Shown here piece after piece: positions 12,101-22,965 of a stretch of DNA of 64,000 bases (the first letter of the stretch is position 1; every line of letters begins with the position of its first letter). The translations under genes were made by a program, and so were the position numbers. The stretch is taken from NCBI GenBank assembly GCA_013420905.1, contig JAAXNY010000001.1, forward strand, positions 434,001-498,000, written 5' to 3'. Source of the stretch: Collybia mongolica. Its lineage: Eukaryota > Basidiomycota > Agaricomycetes > Agaricales > Clitocybaceae. The notes under the pieces are model-generated. The model had not been told where the DNA came from. It did not search any database and saw only the letters and a program-made list of their open reading frames with translations.

Positions 12101-15100
12101 TGGAGGGGGGAACTTTTCGGGAAGGATAAGATGTTTGAAGGAAATGGGGAGGCGAGTTTCGGCATGGAGCCAGCGATCCGAGATGACAGAGATATAATAA
12201 TTAGGAGGGACAGGTTCGAACATGGGGACAGTCAATGTGACGTTGTGTTCGTCCTCAGCATAACGTTGGCGAAGAACGAATGAATCGTGGAAAAGAATCA
12301 CTTCTCCATCAACATCTTCAACCATTATCATGAATGTCTCGGCCGTACCATGGACCTTCTCGTCCCATCGGAAATCAGGAATGATGGAGAGATCAATCCT
12401 GAGGAGGGAGCGGGTGATAGGTTGTACCTGAGCTTGCAGTCTGAATACAACATGAGGCGCACTCTTATCAGAATTTCCAAAGAACGTACTGCAGTTTGGG
12501 GAAACTATGGACGAGTCGATGGACAAGCCTTCCAGCATTTGGAATACCAATCAGTTCTCCTATTTCCGGGGGGCTCTAATGGTCAAAATTTAGAATTATA
12601 CAGTATAAGGGTCGGTGGGCAACTAACCAAGTCGAAGTACCGATACCAAGGCTAAATATGAATAAGGTGAGTGACAAGATTATCAAGTTGAGGTAAAAAT
12701 ATATACGAATTGTTTTCCTTCTGCTTTCCTCACCACCTCGGAAGGGACACCCTTGAACTGGCGGAGTGGCGTCATGGAACCCCACCTATGAGATTCGGTA
12801 AGACTTGGAATCCGTAATAAAGTTGTACCACATGCTTACATTCGTTTCTCAACCATCTTACAAAGATCAAGGGCGGCTTTCGCGGGCACAGCCCATCCTC
12901 TTTTCAAGCAAATTTCATATACGGCCCGGAGGATTCTAATGAGTTGAAATGAGTATTCATATCCGAGATCGATGGGACTTGTGAACATACCGCCCAGCAG
13001 ATTGTTGCACGAAAACCATATCCGCAACCAGTACAAACCCTAAATACGGAATAAGGCAAGAAAATATACGTTATATAAACCATGACATACCATCGAGTTT
13101 GAGCTGCGAGATATAGGCTTGCAGAAGGACGTTGATCTTCGCAGCTGGCTCTTCCACACTTTCCTTGACAGGAATCGGCACACGTTCCAAAAGCTTGGCG
13201 AGCTCCAGTTTCTCCTCTTGGCGAACCTAGATATTGGTATTTATGAGCATCGCCCGAGAAGCGAAGCGTGAAATGGGAGGGACTCACAGGGAGGAGTTTG
13301 AATTCATTGGAAAGGGCGAACACGCGGAAAAGCTCAAGAGTCGACATATTCTGGCGCAAGTGTTGGTTATAGGTCATCATGGAGTTGTGTGTCACATAAT
13401 AATGAGAGGCAATTCTCCCCAACTCCGTGCTCTGGAACCGTCCCGTTGTTCGCTCGTATTTCAACAACTGACATTTTTCGAGGAGGACCGCGGCAGAATG
13501 GACAATATCCGCTCGCTTTTGAATCAGGCCAGTATCGTCATCTTGATAATCCACACCGACACCATATAGGCCTGGCGATTTTAGCATGCGCACATACCTG
13601 ATGTAAGGATTGAGGTGAAATCGAAAAATCGCAACGATACAATCTACTCACAGGTAGGTGTACCCGAGCCACTGAACGGCTTCATCGCGGTTCCTGATAG
13701 TCCCCAAGACGATCTCGGCATTCAAGTTGTCAGCAAGCTTCGCAACGAACTGCGACTCGATGGGTAGTTGCTGGTTCAGCAAGCTAAGGTAATACTGAAG
13801 TTCAGAGTGGTTCGTGATGATGATACCCTCTCCGTATGTATCGTACTGAGGTCGGCCCGCACGACCAAGCATCTGCAGAACGTCCTGGGAGGAAAGCTCC
13901 ACCCATCGACCTTTCTCTGGATTGTAGATTTGAGTCCCTTTGATGATGACCGTATGGGCAGGCAAGTTGACACCCCATGCAAGCGTCGCTGTGCAGACGA
14001 GAACTTGGAGAGAGCCATCGGCGAAGAGTTCTTCCACCAGTCCACGGTCCTCCCGCGTCATCCCAGCGTGATGAATACCAAATCCGAAGGGAAGGAGATC
14101 CCGAAGATTCCCGTCCTTGACATTGTTTGCCTCCTCTGTCAAAATCTCTCGTACCGCACCATCTGGCTTCACGAACTGCGTGATGGTCTCCTTCTCAATC
14201 GCCATGTCCCTCAAGAATTTCGCCGTCTTCGCCGTCTCCTTCCGGGAGTGCACGAATACCAGAGTCTGATTCTTGCCAGCTTGATCAAGGACTTTCTCGT
14301 AGCAAACCTCGTTCGTGATTTGGTACCGTTTAATTGCCTTCTTTTCCGTAACGCCGATGAACTGCTGCTGAAGACCACACGGTCTGTACGAAGCGTCGAA
14401 GTAGAAGAGGCCCTTGGACTCATCAACCCGCAGGAACGTGGCGACGTCCTGGTAATTCGGCAATGTCGCGGAAAGGCCTACCAGTCGAACATACTCGTTC
14501 GTTTGCTCCATCCGTCGAATCGTGCGAGCAACAACGCTCTCAAGAACCGGACCCCTTTCGTCGTGGAGAAGATGGATCTCGTCGATAATGATAAGGCGAA
14601 CGAGGTTTGTATAACTGGTGTCAGTGCTTTTGCGCGTAATCACGTCCCACTTCTCAGGTGTCGTGACGATAATTTGTGTTTCGGCAATTTGTTGCTTGGT
14701 CATTTGCGAGTCGCCGGTAAGTTCTCCGACCTTGATCCCGAAGACCTTCAGCCTTGCCGTGAAGTTACCAACCATCTCCTGTACCAATGCCTTCATAGGT
14801 GCAATGTAAACGATCTTAAAAGAGTCGAGGTCGAAGGTGCCTGTATCTTCATCACGATGCTTGCTCAGTTCATTGAGGATTGTCAACATGGCCACGTTGG
14901 TCTGGTGAGTTTTGTAAGTACGGAAATCTATGAACCTTCGGAACAATCGTACCTTTCCTGCACCTGTTGGCGCACACAGAAGAATGGGCTCGTCCGTTCC
15001 AAAAGCAACCGGATACAACTTGCTCTGAATACGATTGAGCTTCGGAACCGTGAAAGCCTCTCGTGCCCAGGCTGGCATGTCCGAAACGGGAACAATTTCC

Positions 15101-16518
15101 CCTTCAATGACCGGTTTTTGCTTCGGCGCAGGCACATGGATCTCCTCGTACCCTTTCTTCGCCCGCTTGAACGACCCGTCTGGCAATTTGCACTTCTTGT
15201 TTGTCATCAAGTGCCCGCCTTGGCTGAACGCCATGCTCTCGAGATCTACCGTACGTTTTGGTTGTAAAGTAGAACCGGGTGCAAGCGTAGCAGTTTTGGG
15301 CACCTCCAGCTTTTCATCCACATCCATTGCGTCCGCAGGGCGTGCTTTTGCCTGACGGTCACCAGCCAGCTCTCGCAGAATCCAGCCAACGCCCTTCTCC
15401 CGCATGGCAACCTCGACGTTGACTCGTTCTTCTGCATCGCTCCGCATGAGCTTCGTACACCACACGATTACGTCTCGATTTTTGAGGAATTTTGTGGTGA
15501 TATGGAAGCTCTCGAAATCAAACAGCTCCATGAGCTGATTTTCGCAGTCTCGCAGACTAGATTCCGAACCAAGAATGGAGAGCACAGAGGCCGCCTTATC
15601 CGCAGCGGTGACGGGGTCGGGATACACTTCGGAAATTTGGCGCTGGACCCAGAACCCGTCGATGGAATGCGGGGATACGATATCTTTATCCTTTTTCGTT
15701 CTGCTCTTCTGCGACGACTCCCCGCCTATCACAAGTTCCTCCTCTCCACCAGTATCTGCGACTTCTCCCTCAGGCGCCTCTACCTCGTTCTCATCCTCGT
15801 CGTCAGACTCATCCCGTATCTCAAACCCTTCTTCATCCTCCTCTTCCTGTTCCTCTTCATCAAAAACAACCGCCACCCCAACCTCGTCATCGATCTCGGC
15901 GTCTTTCCTCTCCATGTCCGGATCCGCCATCGACTCATCCTCTGCGTTGTAGTCGGTCAGTTTCTTTGACAGGTTGATGAGCTGGGAGAAGTGGTCGCCA
16001 GAAACCGGCCCCAACACGTCCTCAATCTCCTTCTTCTTGTCGAAATCCTTCATGTTCTCGTTCCTGAGTGACTCAAGTACCATGTCGGCAGCGCTTCGCA
16101 CGATATCCTGTGCTTGGTCACCCAGAGCGGTATGAACTGAAGAAAGGATGAGTTCATAGACCTCACGTGTCTCTGCCGTGCGTGGCCTGTAGGTAAGCCC
16201 CTCTACTCCCTCCGTCGCTCCAATAATGTCGGTGTAGCCAAAACCTGTTGTCTCAGCTTTTCGTTTAGCTGCCTGTTTCTCCGACGTATCTTGGCGATCA
16301 GTAGCTTTCTTTTTCTTCTTGTCAAGGTCTTTTGGGGCCTGTCTGACGACGCGCGATCCCATTTCGCGTGGGTCGATGCGACCAGCGAGGGAAGTTGGTG
16401 CACCATCCGGTTCTTTGTCTCTTCGAGGAAGAGCAGACCTATCTGCCGTCAAAACCAACGAAGAAATAGCACCATAGTTGTAGCCAGATAAATCGGGACG
16501 TCCACTCTGGCCAGCCAT
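9131..16518 (-). CDS. BRR2: BRR2 / SNRNP200, U5 snRNP pre-mRNA-splicing helicase
   Basis: BRR2 unwinds U4/U6 during spliceosome activation. The protein starts [20 protein letters not shown], the usual Brr2 N-terminus, followed by acidic and basic disordered stretches. The first (active) helicase cassette has Walker A APTGAGK, interrupted right after GK by an in-frame ~50-nt intron (about 14903-14952). It continues with [44 protein letters not shown] and [13 protein letters not shown] Sec63 unit follows, read across several introns between about 13647 and 12700. The second cassette has GAPTGSGKT and an altered motif [14 protein letters not shown], as expected for the non-catalytic cassette. 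It also has [10 protein letters not shown] second Sec63 unit ends in an acidic tail ([12 protein letters not shown]). The large first exon alone covers about 940 codons. Confidence 0.96.
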
Positions 16519-16669
16519 GATTGTTTATAAGGAAAAGGTGGAAAGTAAAGCTTCAACTGCAAAAAATCTGAACGGCACCGCGCTGCTTACATAACACTAA
16601 ACTAATTCTGAAAAAAGCTCAGTTGAATCAACTTCTCCCTACTCTTCTAAATTGGAAAAAGTTATCAGC
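16519..16669. promoter_or_regulatory. 151-bp divergent promoter between BRR2 and EZH2
   Basis: The start codons of BRR2 (minus) and the E(z)-like gene (plus) are only 151 bp apart, so both 5' UTRs and promoters must fit here. The sequence is AT-rich near the middle (about 16585-16650). No TATA box is obvious. Confidence 0.7.
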
Positions 16670-19401
16670 ATGGACTCCAACGAAATTGTTGCGGAAATCG
16701 CCAACTCTTTAAAGGACACCGCTACTCTGATCAGAAATGTGTACCAAGCGACATGGACGGACTTCTACACCTGGGAACAAGACCACTGCCGGCGATCATT
16801 ATATTCACTCGCTCGAAATCTCCCTCAAGATCACCCCCCGAAAGGGACGCCAAGTTTCGAAGCTTCTAGGAGTACATTGTCTAATTCTCCGGTCCATAGG
16901 ATACATGAGCCAACCGTTGACGACACGGAAACGTTTACTATGCTAGAATATGATATTGAGAACGGCGAACCAAAAGCATCAATTTTGGCAGTTGAATCAT
17001 ACAAAATCTTACCCGGCCTTGCGCCTTGTCCCCCATACGAGATGTGTACCCCAGCCAGCCGAAATATCAATGTTGGAGATGACTCCGAATACATGCCATT
17101 TATACCACTTATGGACGACCCGAAGTTTGATTACAATGCACACATTGCAGAGTATCGCTACTTTGAGTGGCAGGTTCCCAATCGTGATCCCGATTGTAAG
17201 TTTAATCTCAACTTGTGCATGCATATATACCCATATCTCTCGAGTGGAAGCAATTGTAATGCAGACTGTCTACAGGTTGCACGTCGACCATAAAATGTCG
17301 CTTCTGAGTATCGACGAATCAGGGATTCTACCTCTTCCGATTCTCGCAAACCCTGGAGGAGTTTTGCACACTAGCCGTAGACGGTAGGGCTCATCGCTAT
17401 GTCATATACACCTTATCTTATCCAATGATAGAGATTTCCCTGCCTGGGAAGCTCTTTCCTCGCAGCCATTTTTTCTCCCTTATATTGCTAACCACAGCAA
17501 CGCTGGTCCGAACACCAGCCTCTCAAATCTCATCCGAGATTTTTGCAACAACTACAACTGTATCATTGGATATTGCACTGTACACAGTGCGTAAAAACAG
17601 TTTAGACCCATAAAACTATTTTAACAGTATTATTATTAGTGGGAGAGATGTCAATCCCAGAACATGTTCCTCCGACCGTCCTGTCTGATGCCCTAGCTTA
17701 TACTATCGATTCGCCATGTAGTGTAAAATGCTTCTTGCTTGGGAACCCGCCATCTATTGTAAGTACAATCCTCTGGAGTATCACATATGTTAATTTGAAA
17801 ATCAGGGCACTGCTTGGACTCCGGCTGATGTTGAACTCCTTTACAGCATTCTCCGTTATGCCCCAGATACATCGCCATGCGACCTGGCTGTCATATGTCA
17901 TAAACCGTGCCAAGAGGTCTGCTCTTCATTTACGATGCCTTAATCCCTCTGAAAGTCCACAACAAAGGTATTTAAATTTCGCCGCCTCGCCATTCCAGAT
18001 GCAGAGGTTACAAAACAATCGGAGCGCGCATCGAAGGCACGCCCAATTCGAACCAATACTCTCCAATACCAAGGTGCTACGTTCGCACATTCTGGAAATG
18101 CCAGAACCCGCAACTTACGTTGCAACTTAAAGACCATGACGCAGCATCATTCACACCGTAAATTCCTCGGTTTTTTATCTTCGTGAGAGATCATTCTAAT
18201 GGTTACTTATTTTGATTGAACAGCAATTGGCCATGTAGCCATCCAGGTCCATGCGACTCTAGATCTAAATGCCCCTGCTTCCTCAATGATGCTCATTGTG
18301 AAAATGGATGCCGCTGTGACAGGAAATGTCAATACAATACCATTATCTTATCATTAACCTATAATGATGACTTCTTGTTATAGGTGTACGGCGGTGGCGA
18401 GGTTGTAACTGTGCAGGAAAAAAACAGGGAAAGGCATGTGGTACATCTAGATGCCCATGTTACAGAGCACATAGGGAATGTGACCCGAGTGTGTGTATCA
18501 AATGTGATGCCAAGTAAGATGATATTCTTTTTGAGAAATATTGAATTAACGTTCGTATTTCCCTACAATAGAGGTACTACTTGTATTTGTCACGTTTACA
18601 CAGGTGCGCTAAATGTGGGGCTAGACGCAGAGGCGGATATTTGTAAAAACGCCGAGATACAAAGGGATCAACGAAAGGCAATCACTGCACAACTCACATC
18701 TCCAACTCCTTACTGACTAATCATAGCTCACTGCGGTACGCATGAGCCAGTGGGGATTAGGACTCTTCCTTGCAGAACCTGCTGAAGAAGAGGACTTAAT
18801 CATTGGTGCGATTCATGCATCACTTGTCTCCATACTGACCTAAATAATGATAAATAGAGTATACCGGCGAGCTGATATATGAACCCACTACACTCTGTCG
18901 AGAGTCAGTGCACTCTTCGACACTACACAATTATACTCTGAACATCCAGTGCAGCTATGTGTCAAGACACCGCGGCCGGACGTACTTGTTCCAACTCAAC
19001 CCAACTCTGTCTATAGACAGTAACAAGGCCGGAAATGAATCTCGATTTATCAATCATTCAGAGAAAGCCAACTGTCACGCATGTGGTGAGCCCAACCATA
19101 GACTGCAAAAATGACCTGTTCTGAACGAAATCACAGTGCGGTTAGTAAACGGGGAACACAGGATCGGGTTATTTGCATGTGGGTAAAAATCCACCATATT
19201 GTGAACGGTACTCAAGCTCGGACTTCCATAGTGAAGAAATTGGAAGCGGGCGCTGAACTCCTTCTCGACTATGGCGACTCGTTCTTTGAGCGAGAAGCCA
19301 ACGACGGTGATGTCGATAAAGCTAAACGAAAAGATGACAGTATTGATCAGGCGGTTTATTTGTTGGACCAACATTCGTCCGATGAAACGTACAGCGATTA
19401 A
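16670..19401 (+). CDS. EZH2: E(z)/EZH2-type histone H3K27 methyltransferase, catalytic subunit of PRC2
   Basis: The C-terminal half carries a CXC cysteine cage followed by a SET domain. The CXC exons read [18 protein letters not shown], then [19 protein letters not shown], then [16 protein letters not shown] exons, joined by short introns, give [66 protein letters not shown] and [20 protein letters not shown], the substrate/cofactor-contact motif, is intact, while NPNC of animal EZH2 is KANC here. DYG replaces DYR. The N-terminal half ([15 protein letters not shown], then a weak SANT-like segment near 17800) is consistent with the family. At least nine introns are needed; two near 17200-17420 are poorly defined. 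PRC2 is patchily kept in fungi, so its presence is informative. It ends in an acidic tail. Confidence 0.86.
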
Positions 19402-19659
19402 TGCCTGTCTCCTCCTGGTGCTATCTTAACTGCAGCGACGGCAATGTGTGAAAATGAATGATATGCACTAAGTACTAACACAACAAGTGAGATGTTTCAA
19501 GTTGTAAGTTGGTTGTAAGACAACAAGTACACCCTCAAAGGTTATTTATTTGGGAATATATTTCAGTTAGCCAAGCCCTTATGAGAATTACGCAATCATT
19601 ATTATCATCTTACAAGTTCCCAGGTAGTAATTCAGGCTCGCGGTGGTCGATAATCTGCC
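19402..19659. other. intergenic region between EZH2 and CUL4
   Basis: About 260 bp lie between two genes on the same strand. I see nothing beyond AT-rich sequence expected of a 3' UTR plus promoter. Confidence 0.5.
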
Positions 19660-22606
19660 ATGACAATGGCCAACGTATTTACCCTTCTGTCGCTGCCAAA
19701 AACATCTAATGCTTTTACTATAACTCGGTTGACGGCGGCCGACACATTGGATTATGGGTCGGCATCTCCTCGTCGCAAAATACCTCGCTTGGACACCGAC
19801 TCTGATTCTGCTTCTAGGTCTAGACGAACAACAAACACAATTGGCCCCATAAGAATTGAAATCAGAGGAGATGAATGTGCGCCTAGTAACACCCAGTTTA
19901 TCGAGTTGCTTGACCAAAGTCGGTGTAGTGAAGAAAACAACTGATAGCGACCCACACGCACTTGTCAGACGATGCATTGAGATTGTTCTAACACGCGATA
20001 GCCTAGACATCTTACCAACGACGTATCAAGGAATCTATTCTGCTTGCCGATCGATTGTTACAGTCTCGAATAAAGGGGAGGGTTTGTATGGGACCGTCAA
20101 GATGGAGTTGGAAAAGTCAGTGAACCGGTTGGCGAAGGGGCTCACAGAATTCGCAGAGCAAGGGATGAACTGGGTAGTTGAATTTGTGAAGGTCTGCCAG
20201 TGGTTTGAGAAGCAGGTGGTGGGTTTGTTCAGTGTCAGATCGTGAGGCTCGGCTTATGGTGCCTGTCCCAGGCGCTCTTACAATCGTTGATGACTTACCT
20301 GGATCAAGTATACGTCGCCAGTAATCATAACATTTCTAGTACACGGTTGGTTCGTTGCAATTTCCCCTAGAATTCTAATCAACCCTTCACAGGACTCTCG
20401 CATATTCGTTGTTCACCGAGCGCATCTTTGGGAACCACAAGATCGCAGAGAAGCTGCGGAGTGGAATTCTTGAATGGGTTACATGGGAGAGGAAGTTTAG
20501 GTACGATTATTATAAATGAGGTATCTCCCCTCCCCAATCTAGCTGACAATCCAGTAGCCTCGGGCACGCCTTCCGAGAGCAAGTTCCCACTCTAATATCA
20601 CAACTGAAATTGTACAAACAGTACTCACCCTTCGAGGCGTATTACGTGGAAATTACAGCGTCATTTTACAAAGCGGAGTCGGAGGAGCGGTCACAAGAAC
20701 TCAAGGATGATCCCAAAGCGTTTTTCAAGCATGCCCAACAACGGATTGAGGAAGAGAACCAACGTTCGAAGGCTACTCTCCCAGTCGGAAGCTGGGCCCT
20801 GGTGAGGGAAGCCATGGAGGGCGCTTTATGGTCCGGAAGGCTGGAATGGCTCGCCTCCAAAAGTATGACAAGTCCTCTGGCTCAGGCTCATTTTGTTAAT
20901 ATGCCTGAATGCTACAGCTGTCGGACTTTACATGATTAGTGAGGATATACCAACTTTGGCGATCATGTACAGCCTTTTCTCTAGGGTGGACGGCACAAAG
21001 GTTCTTTGCAACGCCTTCCGTAACCATGTGCAGGTAAATAGAGCTCAAACCTTTCCTTTTGTCCTGTTTCTAAAATGGAAGGCTAGACGACGGTCCAGGG
21101 CATCGTTAAAGATGCAGATCATGACGAATCTATGGTTCAACGACTGCTTGACTTTAAAGCACTTGCGGATAACACTATTTCCAACGCGTTTGTTGATGAA
21201 AAGACCACCGACGGCAACGCCAGCAAGGGTGGGGCATCAACGAGCGTGAGGGTCAGGCAACCAAACAACGAGTTTGTTTATGCACTCGGTGATGCATTCA
21301 CCACCGGGTTCAAAGCACGGCAAAATAAACCTGCAGAGATGATAGCCAAGTACCTTGACAAAGCCATGCGAAAGGGGCAAGGTGCGACGAGCGACTCCCA
21401 GTTCGAAGTACTGCTCGACTCGGTGCTCGCTCTATACCGTTTCACAGACGACAAAGATGTGTTCAGAACATTCTATCATCGTGCGCTGGCGAAACGGTTG
21501 TTGCTCCAAAAGAGTGCCTCTGATGACTTTGAAGCCGCTATGTTGAAGAAACTTAAAGAAAGTGCGTAGCCGCCTTCAAAAGCTAACGCTTCATAAGCTA
21601 ACTGGGGTCGTATAGAATACGATCCCGAATTTGGAATGGGCGAGGATATGTTCAAAGATCTTGCGCTCTCACGGGAAGCTATGCGGGATTATCATTCGAA
21701 GTTAGATAGTCAGAGTGCGGGTCTCAGGTTGACTGTTATGGTCCTGCAGCGCAGTGCTTGGCCTTTTAGTGCACCAGATTTTGAGGTCCATCTGCCACCC
21801 AGCGTATGTAATATCTCCTTCGTCTCGGTTTTAGTCATTTGAGATTTGATAGATGGATGCCGAACTTCGAGCGTTTACGGCCTATTATAAACAAAGGCAT
21901 TCTGGGCACGAACTCAAGTGGGATCATGCCCTCGGGAGTGTGACGATGAAGGGGCGGTTCAAACCAGGCTCGAAAGAGCTTTCAGTCAGCTTATTCCAAG
22001 CCTTGGTTCTCCTCCTTTTCAATACTTCAGCGGAGATAAGTTATCTGGATATCAAGGAACAAACCAAGATAGGTAAGTCGATTCAGCTTTCGAGGAACAT
22101 TGCTAACCTTTATTTCCAGAGGATGCCGAGCTTCGACGAACTTTACAGAGCCTCGCATGTGGGAAAAAGAAGGTTCTCCGAAAGATTCCACTCGGACGTG
22201 AAGTTGCGGACAGCGACATATTCAGGTTCAATGAGCACTTTGAAGACCCTCGTGAGAAAGTGCACATCAACTCAATTCAAGCGAAGGTATCGGTATGTCT
22301 ATTGTTTATTCTCCTCTCTTGACTATTAGCCTATACACTACGCAAATCCAGCCGGAGGAGTCTAAACGCACAAACATCTCCATCGAAGGCGATAGAAAGC
22401 ACTATTTGGATGCCGCCATCGTGCGCATCATGAAATCTAAGAAAGAAATGACATATGAGCAACTCAAGGCAGCTACAATTGACGCTGTCAAGAGCCATTT
22501 CGTTCCTCAGGTGGATGCGATCAAGAAGCGCATTGATTCGCTCGTAGAGACAGACTATCTGGAGAGAAGCAAGGAGGATAAAACCAAATTCCTATACGTT
22601 GCATAA
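19660..22606 (+). CDS. CUL4: Cullin-4 (CUL4), scaffold of CRL4 ubiquitin ligase
   Basis: Cullins bind RBX1 and, for CUL4, DDB1-based substrate receptors. The start is the ATG at 19660. A basic, Ser-rich N-terminus leads to the cullin repeats. Intron joining near 19931-19970 restores QSR-RCIEIVLTRDSLDILP. Later exons contain MVQRLLDFKALADNTI and QNKPAEMIAKYLDKAMRKG, which match CUL4 more closely than other cullins. Then come KDVFRTFYHRALAKRLLLQKS and the cullin-homology block ELSVSLFQALVLLLFN. The C-terminal winged helix contains the neddylation region AAIVRIMKSKK and the terminal VETDYLERSKEDKTKFLYVA. It lacks visible stops across the joined exons. It lies head to tail behind the E(z)-like gene. 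Confidence 0.92.
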
Positions 22607-22965
22607 GGTCGGTATGTACGTGCGTTATGTTTGGAGACGACCTTGTGTGCTTGCGTGAATGTTGTTGAACGGTCACTTCCCCTCGCGTTGTGAATAGAAT
22701 CAATTTATAGAAAATTACATTTTATCTTACGCTAAATTTTCTATTCAAATGCACTTCACCTGAGAGGCCCGGGGGTACGTGAACTCGTGCTGTGGCGCAA
22801 TATGGGCATTGAATTTGTCGTTTATTTACAACGCTATGGAAAGTTATACGGGGAAGTTCAACAAATGAAGCATCGCGATGTGTCAGACTAAATCAGACAG
22901 AATATCTGATTTGGCAAGGGCTTCCTGAAAGATTGCATATAACAGATTGGGATTTGGAGTAGGCG
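22607..22965. other. intergenic region between CUL4 and the FunK1 relic
   Basis: AT-rich sequence between two convergent units; no feature recognised. Confidence 0.45.

Noticed and set aside
13768..15267. 499-codon open frame on the plus strand
   Set aside because: It is exactly antisense to BRR2 helicase exons with clear motifs, and its own translation shows no domain.
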